Assembly: GCA_018663165.1 (NCBI GenBank)
Contig: JABJES010000233.1
Location: 1-5,696, forward strand
DNA length: 5,696 nucleotides
Direction of reading: 5' to 3'
Source of the DNA: Rhodospirillaceae bacterium
GTDB taxonomy: Bacteria > Pseudomonadota > Alphaproteobacteria > UBA11136
Shown: positions 1-4,840 of the stretch, in pieces
Layout of the letters: each line of letters begins with the position of its first letter
How positions within the stretch are numbered: position 1 is the first letter of the stretch
Position numbers and translations under genes: made by a program
The notes under the pieces: model-generated
The model's input: only the letters and a program-made list of their open reading frames with translations
The model's database searches: none
Told to the model about the DNA's origin: nothing

Positions 1-461
1 AGGCCGCCCACGGCCTCACCTTTGAAACCGGCCTTGTCGGCCTCAACAGTCTTGATGCACTCATCGACGAGGCGGGCAATTGTTACATCATCGAGATCAA
101 TCCCCGGCCCGGAGCCACCCTTGATCTCTTCGATCCTCTCAGCGCCACCCCCCTCTTCGAGCTTCACCTGAACGCCGTCGCCGGTCATCTACCGGGTGGA
201 GCAACCCCGATCTCCCCCACAGCCCCCACCCATGGCGTGCAGATTCTCTATGCTGATGCGCCCTTCCTTTTCCCAGAGGCTTTCACCTGGCCGGACTGGA
301 CGGCGGATCGCCCAAAAGCTGGAACAGCGGTGGCGCTGCAAGCCCCGATTTGCACCATTTTTGCACAAGGAACGTCTGTTTTTGATGCCCGCGCCGTGAT
401 CGACAGGCGGACCGGGACTTTACGGGACCAGCTTGCTCGGTGTAAGGGTTCGTCTGCCTAG
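1..461 (+). CDS. ATP-grasp family protein, C-terminal part (Orf17-like, H4MPT/methylofuran island)
   Basis: This is the 3' part of a gene entering from the left edge, read in the frame beginning at base 3 and ending at TAG 459-461; 152 residues are visible. The piece carries the last part of an ATP-grasp fold. A GLVGLNSLDALI stretch (fragment residues 10-21) is followed by EINPRPGATLDLFD (31-44), in which Glu31 and Asn33 are the expected Mg-ATP ligands and Arg35 is typical. The GLxGLNSxD plus EINPRPGATLDLF combination matches the COG2232-type ATP-grasp proteins known as Orf17 in methylotroph H4MPT clusters. Such enzymes join a carboxylate to an amine through an acyl phosphate; the substrate of this one is unknown, and a role in methylofuran or H4MPT assembly is inferred from the neighbours. 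The stop lies 27 nt before mch, on the same strand, suggesting co-transcription. The N-terminal and central ATP-binding parts lie outside the window. Confidence 0.85.
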   Translation, partial: AAHGLTFETGLVGLNSLDALIDEAGNCYIIEINPRPGATLDLFDPLSATPLFELHLNAVAGHLPGGATPISPTAPTHGVQILYADAPFLFPEAFTWPDWTADRPKAGTAVALQAPICTIFAQGTSVFDARAVIDRRTGTLRDQLARCKGSSA

Positions 462-488
462 AGACAGCAACAGGACGATATAGAACCC

Positions 489-1481
489 ATGTCGAAGAAA
501 CTTGCCAACCAGAACGCCAAGAACTGGCCGAGCGTCGGTGCCACCGTCGCACCGCTGGTCGCCCGCCTCATTAACGACGCCCAAAGCCTCCGCGTCGGTG
601 TTTCCAAAGGCCCCAAGGGCTGCACCATCGTTGATTGTGGCATTGACCATCCCGGCGGCCTTGAGGCTGGCTTGCTGGTTACCGAGATTTGCATGGGTGG
701 CCTCGGCCACGCCAGCCTGCAACCGGCCTGGTCTTATGCCCATTGGCCCTGGGCCATCAACATCCACTCGACCAACCCGGTACTGTCCTGCCTGGGCAGC
801 CAATATGCCGGTTGGAGTCTCGCCTTCGGCGACTTCTTCTCCCTTGGCTCCGGGCCGGGCCGGGCGCTGGCCGGTCGCGAAGACCTGTTCAAGGAACTCG
901 CCTATCAGGATAAGGGCGATAGCGCCTGTCTGGTGCTCGAAGTCGATCAGATGCCGCCCGCCGAACTGGTCGAAAAGGTAACCACTGATTGCGCCATAAA
1001 GCCTAAAAACCTGACCCTGATACTGACCCCGACCACCAGTCTCGCTGGCAGTCTCCAGGTTGTCGGCCGGGTTTTGGAAGTCGCCCTGCACAAAGTGCAT
1101 GAGCTTCATTTCCCGCTTGAAAACGTTATCGACGGCATGGGCAGCGCCCCGGTGGCGCCACCGGCGAGCAATTTCCTCGCCGGCATGGGGCGCACCAACG
1201 ACGCCATCATCTATGGCGGCACAGTACATCTTTTCGTCGCCGGGGATGACGCGGCGGCAGAAAAGCTGGCGACCGACCTGCCGAGCAGCAACTCCCGCGA
1301 TTACGGCAAGCCGTTCGAGGAAACCTTCAAGGCCGTAAAGGGCGATTTCTATGCCATCGACGGCTCCCTCTTCTCTCCGGCACGGGTCATCGTTACCGCC
1401 ATGGAATCTGGCCGCAGCTTCCACGCCGGTGCCGTGGACGAGGCGCTTCTCAATACCTCTTTTGGCTATGCAGGAAAATAA
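489..1481 (+). CDS. mch: N5,N10-methenyltetrahydromethanopterin cyclohydrolase
   Basis: Mch reversibly hydrolyses 5,10-methenyl-H4MPT to 5-formyl-H4MPT in the cytoplasm, the step between the methylene-H4MPT dehydrogenase and the formyltransferase/hydrolase complex in formaldehyde oxidation. The 330-residue product is close to the usual length of the archaeal and bacterial enzymes (about 310-330). Family signatures visible are IVDCGIDHPGGLEAGLL (about residues 47-63), EICMGGLGH (66-74), the GMGSAPVAP loop (216-224) and TNDAIIYGG (236-244). The start at ATG 489 is preferred because the protein then begins with a normal hydrophilic leader. A modest AGGA (472-475) sits 13 nt upstream, a rather long spacing. 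The gene follows an ATP-grasp gene by 27 nt, and its last 14 nt are shared with the next ATP-grasp gene, so it is most likely part of an operon with translational coupling downstream. No broken or missing signature was seen. Confidence 0.97.
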   Translation: MSKKLANQNAKNWPSVGATVAPLVARLINDAQSLRVGVSKGPKGCTIVDCGIDHPGGLEAGLLVTEICMGGLGHASLQPAWSYAHWPWAINIHSTNPVLSCLGSQYAGWSLAFGDFFSLGSGPGRALAGREDLFKELAYQDKGDSACLVLEVDQMPPAELVEKVTTDCAIKPKNLTLILTPTTSLAGSLQVVGRVLEVALHKVHELHFPLENVIDGMGSAPVAPPASNFLAGMGRTNDAIIYGGTVHLFVAGDDAAAEKLATDLPSSNSRDYGKPFEETFKAVKGDFYAIDGSLFSPARVIVTAMESGRSFHAGAVDEALLNTSFGYAGK

Positions 1482-2394
1482 CCGGGTCGCCCTTTTCAGC
1501 GATGATCCGGACTGGCACGCCCGGCGTCTGACCGATGCCCTTGCCCGGCGCGGGGTAGAGGCCGTCTGGCTTTCCTTCACCGATTGCAGCTTTGACAATT
1601 CCAGCCCGACCTCGGGGCTTGTTCTCCCCGGCTTCGAGACGGAATTACCATCGGGTGCCCTGACCCGTCTGATCGATCCCGGCACGTTGGAGCAGATCAC
1701 CACCCGCCTCGACATCCTGCACGCACTCGATGCGCTCGGTATCGTCGTTTCCAATTCCGCCCGCGCCATTGAGCGCACAGTGGACAAATCCATGGCCAGC
1801 TTTCTTCTCGCCAATGCCGGATTGGCGACACCCCTGACCTGGACCTGTGAATCGCCGCAAAAAGCCCGCGCCATTCTTCAGCACCAGACCCGGAACGGCG
1901 GCAAGCTTGTGCTTAAACCCCTGTTCGGCGCTCAGGGCAAGGGATTGCGGCTTCTTGATGCAAGCAGCCCCCTACCCGATCCGGAAGAGGTCGACGGGGT
2001 TTATTATCTGCAACAATTCATCGATACCACCACAGGCGGCGAGGGCTGGCACGACTGGCGAGTCTTCGTCATCGGCGGCAAGGCGGTTGCCGCCATGATC
2101 CGCCGCGGCAAGGGATGGATCACCAATGTTCTTCAAGGGGGCGTCTGCGAGGCCGCGCCACTGGAAAGCGGTCTGGTGGATTTGGCCGTCGCCGCAGCCC
2201 GGGCGCTTGGCACTGATTATGCCGGAGTCGATATCCTTCGCGACCATGAAGGACGGTTTCAAATTCTAGAAGTTAACAGCGTTCCCGCCTGGAAGGGGCT
2301 TCAGGGCGTCATTGAGGTCGATCTCGCCCAGGCCATCGTCGATGACTTTCTTTCCCGGATTGACGCCACATCCCCGGTTCGGATCGCCGGATAA
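1468..2394 (+). CDS. RimK/GshB-like ATP-grasp protein (Orf5-like, H4MPT/methylofuran island)
   Basis: The product is an ATP-grasp carboxylate-amine ligase-like protein of 308 residues. From the chosen ATG (1468-1470) it begins MQENNRVALFSDDPDW, the expected first strand of the N-terminal Rossmann-like lobe. The open frame continues upstream to 1351, but that stretch lies inside mch and is not family-like. Visible ATP-grasp elements are SNSARAIERTVDKSMAS (around residues 95-111, Lys107 a likely ATP contact), LVLKPLFGAQGKGLRLL with the glycine-rich loop F153-G159, YYLQQFI, DWRVFVIGGKAVAAMIRR, and the Mg-ligand motif LEVNSVPAWKG with Glu268 and Asn270. RimK relatives add glutamate or similar amino acids to an acceptor. 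Methylotroph Orf5 proteins sit beside mch and are linked to C1 cofactor biosynthesis, but the substrate is not shown by this sequence; glutamylation of methylofuran is an inference. The 14-nt overlap with mch and the lack of a good Shine-Dalgarno point to translation coupled to mch. Confidence 0.88.
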   Translation: MQENNRVALFSDDPDWHARRLTDALARRGVEAVWLSFTDCSFDNSSPTSGLVLPGFETELPSGALTRLIDPGTLEQITTRLDILHALDALGIVVSNSARAIERTVDKSMASFLLANAGLATPLTWTCESPQKARAILQHQTRNGGKLVLKPLFGAQGKGLRLLDASSPLPDPEEVDGVYYLQQFIDTTTGGEGWHDWRVFVIGGKAVAAMIRRGKGWITNVLQGGVCEAAPLESGLVDLAVAAARALGTDYAGVDILRDHEGRFQILEVNSVPAWKGLQGVIEVDLAQAIVDDFLSRIDATSPVRIAG

Positions 2395-2404
2395 CCTTGT
2401 CGAC

Positions 2405-2410
2405 GAAGGA
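2405..2410 (+). promoter_or_regulatory. Ribosome binding site fixing the Orf7-like start
   Basis: GAAGGA lies 7 nt before ATG 2418. It favours that ATG over the in-frame TTG at 2397, which would add seven residues and place this purine-rich box inside the coding sequence. Confidence 0.7.
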
Positions 2411-2417
2411 ACCCCCC

Positions 2418-3299
2418 ATGGAAAATTCCGGGCCTGGCTCCATTCTTTCGCCCGAAACTGTCCGTGACGCCTATACCCGCGCCTGTCTGGCCGAGCTGGC
2501 AGCGTTAAAACCCGGCAATGTCCATATCCATGGCGAAGGCCATGACATGACGGTCACTGACTTCAAGATCAGCGCTCAAGTAAGCGCGAAGGCCCTTACT
2601 GCTGCCGGTCTTTCTCCGGGCCGACGAATTCTCGATGCCACCCGCGCCACTCACACGGCGGTTGGCTGCAACACCAATCTTGGCATTCTCCTCCTCTGCG
2701 CACCCCTTATCCACGCCACCCTGACACCAGGCAAAGGGGGGCTGCGCCAGCGGCTGGACGACACGTTGGCGGCACTCAACCTCTCTGATGCCGCCGATGC
2801 ATTCGAGGCGATCCGGCTGGCCGATCCCGCCGGATTGGGGGAAAGCCCTCGTCACGACGTCATGACAACGCCGCAAGTCACCCTGCTTGCCGCAATGAAG
2901 GAAGCCGCAGGCTTTGACCGCATCGCCGCCCAATATGCCACCGGCTACAGAGATGTTTTTAAAGTCGGGATGGCCCGTCTTGATCTGGCGCGACAGCGTG
3001 AAATTCCGGATTTCTGGCAGCCCACATACATTTATCTCGGCTTTCTCGGCCATTTCCCCGACAGCCATATCGCGCGCAAATATTCCCTTGCCAGGGCTGA
3101 GGAGATAAGGGCCCTGGGCCGCATCGCCGACGACGATCTGATGGCAGTCGCCAACCCCGAAGACATGAAAGCCGAACTGATGGCCCTCGACCGCCGTCTT
3201 AAACACGAAAAGATCAATCCCGGCACCAGCGCAGATTTAACAGTTGCGTGCTTGCTTGCCGCGGACCTTATGGATATATTCCCTGTTTCCGCCATCTGA
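2418..3299 (+). CDS. CitG/MdcB-like triphosphoribosyl-dephospho-CoA synthase family protein (Orf7-like)
   Basis: The 293-residue product belongs to the family of CitG/MdcB (COG1767). These enzymes react ATP with dephospho-CoA to give 2'-(5''-triphosphoribosyl)-3'-dephospho-CoA and adenine, the prosthetic-group precursor of citrate and malonate lyases. Family marks are the N-terminal helix ACLAELAALKPGNVH with K31-P-G-N-V-H36, a following HGEGHDMTVTDF segment (His42, Asp43), and the HTAVGCNTNLGILLL core helix (79-93). A later helical region contains DVMTTPQVTLLAAM. No citrate or malonate lyase genes are in the window. Instead the gene sits between orf5-like and fae, the place of the methylotroph orf7, whose role is tied to H4MPT or methylofuran cofactors rather than lyases. 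An adenine-releasing ribosyl-phosphate transfer onto a cofactor precursor is possible, but that is inference. The gene begins 23 nt after the ATP-grasp gene and probably closes that operon. Confidence 0.88.
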   Translation: MENSGPGSILSPETVRDAYTRACLAELAALKPGNVHIHGEGHDMTVTDFKISAQVSAKALTAAGLSPGRRILDATRATHTAVGCNTNLGILLLCAPLIHATLTPGKGGLRQRLDDTLAALNLSDAADAFEAIRLADPAGLGESPRHDVMTTPQVTLLAAMKEAAGFDRIAAQYATGYRDVFKVGMARLDLARQREIPDFWQPTYIYLGFLGHFPDSHIARKYSLARAEEIRALGRIADDDLMAVANPEDMKAELMALDRRLKHEKINPGTSADLTVACLLAADLMDIFPVSAI

Positions 3300-3361
3300 G
3301 GAAGGATGGCTGATAGCTTAACTCGTGCCTCTTATGGGGCGGGTTGCATATACGCTAGCAA

Positions 3362-3375
3362 ATTAAGATCTTAAT
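3362..3375. promoter_or_regulatory. Perfect 14-bp palindrome, possible operator upstream of fae
   Basis: ATTAAGATCTTAAT is its own reverse complement over all 14 bases. It ends 30 nt before the fae ATG and 15 nt before the Shine-Dalgarno. Its position, just downstream of where a promoter would be expected, suits binding of a dimeric regulator, or it could overlap the -10/+1 region. Which protein would bind is unknown. Confidence 0.4.
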
Positions 3376-3390
3376 CAACCGTCACTTTTG

Positions 3391-3397
3391 GGGAGGA
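3391..3397 (+). promoter_or_regulatory. fae: Strong Shine-Dalgarno of fae
   Basis: GGGAGGA lies 8 nt before ATG 3406, the strongest ribosome binding site in the window. It fixes the start there and excludes the in-frame TTG at 3388, which would put this box inside the gene. Confidence 0.85.
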
Positions 3398-3405
3398 TTA
3401 TCCAT

Positions 3406-3918
3406 ATGGCGAAAATTGACAGAATGTTGGTCGGCGAATCGCTGATCGGCGATGGCAACGAAGTTGCTCACATTGATCTCATCATCGGCCCACGTGGTTC
3501 GGCCGCTGAAACGGCTTTCGCGAATTGCCTGACTGCCTTCAACAGCGATGGCTTTTCGGCTCTGCTCGCGGTTGTCGCACCGAATCTGGCTGCCAAGCCT
3601 TCGACGGTTATGTTCAACAAGGTCACCATCAAGGGCGCCAAGCAGGCTGTCCAGATGTTTGGCCCTGCTCAGGCCGGTGTTGCCAAAGCGGTTATGGATT
3701 GCGTCGAAGACGGCACCATCCCTGCTGCCGAAGCCGAAGACCTGTTCATCTGCGTTGGTGTCTTCATTCACTGGGAAGCCGACGACGATGCCAAGATTCA
3801 GCAGTACAACTACGAGGCCGTCAAAGAGTCCATCCAGCGTGCCGTGGCCAATGAGCCTAAGGTCCAGGATGTTCTCTCTCAGCGTGGCAGTGCATCGCAT
3901 CCGTTTGCCGCTGGTTGA
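3406..3918 (+). CDS. fae: Formaldehyde-activating enzyme (5,6,7,8-tetrahydromethanopterin hydro-lyase)
   Basis: Fae catalyses condensation of formaldehyde with H4MPT to methylene-H4MPT, the entry reaction of the pathway and the main formaldehyde sink in H4MPT-using methylotrophs. It is a cytoplasmic, homopentameric protein. The 170-residue length equals that of classical Fae. Highly conserved blocks are GDGNEVAHIDLIIGPRG (residues 15-31, with His22 as the conserved histidine proposed to act in catalysis), SALLAVVAPNLAAKPSTVMFNKV, QAVQMFGPAQAGVAKAV, GVFIHWEADDDAKIQQYNY and the C-terminal SASHPFAA. The domain stands alone, without the extra domain of Fae-Hps fusions. Start choice rests on the GGGAGGA box 8 nt upstream. 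Flanking by a 106-nt leader and a strong terminator indicates a separate or additional, highly expressed transcript. Its sequence reads less GC-rich than its neighbours, as often seen for abundant proteins. The similarity is strongest, from memory, to alphaproteobacterial Fae. Confidence 0.98.
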   Translation: MAKIDRMLVGESLIGDGNEVAHIDLIIGPRGSAAETAFANCLTAFNSDGFSALLAVVAPNLAAKPSTVMFNKVTIKGAKQAVQMFGPAQAGVAKAVMDCVEDGTIPAAEAEDLFICVGVFIHWEADDDAKIQQYNYEAVKESIQRAVANEPKVQDVLSQRGSASHPFAAG

Positions 3919-3988
3919 CAGTCCCACAGCTCGTCATCCAGTTCATCCTCGGGTGGAGGCTGGTTTACGGCGTTGCTGAAGCTCCTGA

Positions 3989-4021
3989 CGGGTGAGTAAG
4001 GCTTAGGCGTTCTCATACCCG
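3989..4021. other. Imperfect inverted repeat between fae and its terminator
   Basis: CGGGTGAG (3989-3996) can pair with CTC-AT-ACCCG (4012-4021), leaving a two-base bulge and a 15-nt loop. It lies in the fae 3' untranslated region, upstream of the terminator. A second, weaker fold is possible around 3938-3963 (CCAG/CTGG and CCTC/GAGG arms with a 5-nt bulge). They might shape or protect the 3' end of the message; no coding potential was recognised in 3919-4099. Confidence 0.25.
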
Positions 4022-4036
4022 ACGGGCGATCGATTC

Positions 4037-4068
4037 AAAAGGGAGGTGCTTCGCGCCTCCCTTTTTTT
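4037..4068 (+). terminator. Rho-independent terminator of fae, possibly bidirectional
   Basis: AAAAGGGAGG (4037-4046) pairs perfectly with CCTCCCTTTT (4056-4065). The stem can extend through a G-T pair and two G-C pairs to a TTC loop, and a run of seven T (4062-4068) follows on the + strand. It sits 118 nt after the fae stop and between convergent genes. On the reverse strand the hairpin is followed by only four T, so termination of the HisA-like transcript here is possible but weaker. Confidence 0.93.
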
Positions 4069-4082
4069 ATGTTCAACCCGGT

Positions 4083-4113
4083 CTTATTCGCCGATGAACT
4101 TATTCGCCGATGA
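4083..4113. repeat. 16-bp-period tandem duplication at the HisA-like gene 3' end
   Basis: CTTATTCGCCGATGA occurs at 4083-4097 and again at 4099-4113, two identical 15-base copies with a 16-base period. The second copy encodes, on the reverse strand, the final residues and TAA stop of the HisA-like protein (4100-4102). The first copy repeats this just downstream, with its own TAA shifted one frame. It looks like a small slippage or tandem duplication covering the end of the gene. Confidence 0.9.
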
Positions 4114-4825
4114 GCGCCCTGATATCCGCGCCACCAATCCGCCCATCGTAAAGGGCGCTGGCCAGCAAAATTCCAGCCACCCCTTGCCTTTTAAGGCGGA
4201 TCAGATCATCAACACCGCGCACACCACCTGCGGCAATGACATCAACAGGGCGTAACTCGGAGCGTTTTGCAGCTTTTGCCGCAATACCCGCCAGCAGATC
4301 ATAATCCGGGCCGCTATCGCCACCGATCCGGCCCAGGCTCATAACGATCACGCGACACGGCCACAATGCCGGCATATCCAGTAAATCCTCGGGGCCGAGA
4401 AAATCACCCTGGCGAAAATCCAGCGATAGAACGAGACGGGTTTCATCCCCTTCCATCAATCCTTGCAAAAACGCCACATCCTTCTGACTTTCGCTCCCCA
4501 CAACGAGACCCCCCGAATGGCGAGCCAGCCATGGGCTTGCACCTTCCTTCTCACTGAGCCCCCCATCGACCCAGAACTCAACATCTGGAAAAGCTGCTTC
4601 CAAAGCTGAAATCACATCTTCATTCCCGCCGCGCCCCTCAATCTGGTCGAGATCAGCAAGATAAATCGTGCTAAAGGAATGCAGGCCGAGCAAGGCCAGG
4701 CAAACCGCAAGCGGATCGCTGCCTTCACAAAGCGAGGTTTCCAGTGGTCGATATGCGGCGCGGTGGCCACCACTTGCATGGACGACCTGACCGCCCATAA
4801 GGTCAAGAACGGGAATCAGTTTCAA
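4100..4825 (-). CDS. HisA/HisF-related (beta/alpha)8-barrel protein of H4MPT/methylofuran islands
   Basis: A 241-residue TIM-barrel protein of the HisA-related COG1411 type. It opens MKLIPVLDLMGGQVVHASGG, with Asp8 at the position of the HisA catalytic aspartate. It also keeps WVDGG (85-89), VVGSE (108-112), SLDFRQGDFLG with Asp136 matching the second HisA catalytic aspartate, and the C-terminal phosphate-site pair AAGGVRG (198-204) and GILLASALYDGRI (218-230). The stretch MSLGRIGGDSGPDYDLL (162-178) replaces the usual HisA region, and there are no his genes around, so histidine biosynthesis is unlikely. Relatives occur in methanogens and H4MPT-using bacteria; the reaction is unknown, and a phosphosugar-like cofactor precursor is an inference. 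The start is taken as TTG 4825-4823, because AAGGG (complement of 4835-4839) then sits 9 nt upstream. TTG 4834-4832 would add three residues but abuts that box. It is convergent with fae and divergent from the MfnD-like gene. Confidence 0.87.
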   Translation of the reverse strand: MKLIPVLDLMGGQVVHASGGHRAAYRPLETSLCEGSDPLAVCLALLGLHSFSTIYLADLDQIEGRGGNEDVISALEAAFPDVEFWVDGGLSEKEGASPWLARHSGGLVVGSESQKDVAFLQGLMEGDETRLVLSLDFRQGDFLGPEDLLDMPALWPCRVIVMSLGRIGGDSGPDYDLLAGIAAKAAKRSELRPVDVIAAGGVRGVDDLIRLKRQGVAGILLASALYDGRIGGADIRALIGE

Positions 4826-4840
4826 AAGGTTCAACCCTTG
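4823..4840. promoter_or_regulatory. Compact divergent translation-start region with interlocked RBS and TTG starts
   Basis: Eighteen bases, CAAAAGGTTCAACCCTTG, contain both starts. The reverse-strand TTG is the complement of 4823-4825, and the forward TTG is 4838-4840. AAGG (4826-4829) lies 8 nt before the forward start. AAGGG on the reverse strand (4839-4835) lies 9 nt before the reverse start and overlaps the forward start codon by two bases. AGGTT and AACC form a small inverted repeat in the middle. With 12 bp between the genes, promoters must lie inside the opposite coding sequence. Confidence 0.65.

Larger units (their letters stand above)
3300..3405 (+). promoter_or_regulatory. fae: fae upstream region with probable promoter
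   Basis: This 106-nt gap is the longest non-coding stretch upstream of any gene seen here and is more AT-rich than its surroundings, as expected for a promoter. A TTGCAT at 3344-3349 could be a -35 element, but no convincing -10 hexamer lies at 16-18 nt, so exact boxes cannot be assigned. The region also holds the 14-bp palindrome (3362-3375) and flanking inverted pentamers GGTTG (3342-3346) and CAACC (3376-3380). A separate fae promoter fits the high Fae levels typical of methylotrophs. The upstream operon shows no strong terminator here; there is only a 6-bp stem, GCCATC/GATGGC (3291-3310), without a T run, so read-through into fae is also possible. Confidence 0.5.

Noticed and set aside
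1351..1467. N-terminal extension of the orf5-like protein
   Set aside because: The frame is open, but the extra 39 residues lie inside mch, look like low-complexity out-of-frame translation and precede the normal family start at ATG 1468.
420..1874. A 484-codon open frame on the minus strand
   Set aside because: It lies opposite mch and the orf5-like gene, which have clear family motifs. Its translation is rich in R, A and G without recognisable motifs, as expected for a shadow frame in GC-rich DNA.
2505..3206. A 233-codon minus-strand open frame
   Set aside because: It is fully antisense to the CitG-like gene, with no family motif and no plausible ribosome binding site seen.
3291..3310. 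Possible terminator at the orf7-like stop
   Set aside because: The GCCATC/GATGGC stem is only six pairs with an eight-base loop and no T run follows, so it does not qualify as an intrinsic terminator.
3382..3927. A 181-codon minus-strand open frame
   Set aside because: It is antisense to fae, whose protein sequence is unmistakable; the mirror frame is a by-product of codon bias.
4100..4825. Assignment as hisA (histidine biosynthesis)
   Set aside because: The central and C-terminal motifs differ from true HisA, no his genes are adjacent, and the neighbours are C1-cofactor genes; only the fold and the two aspartates are shared.
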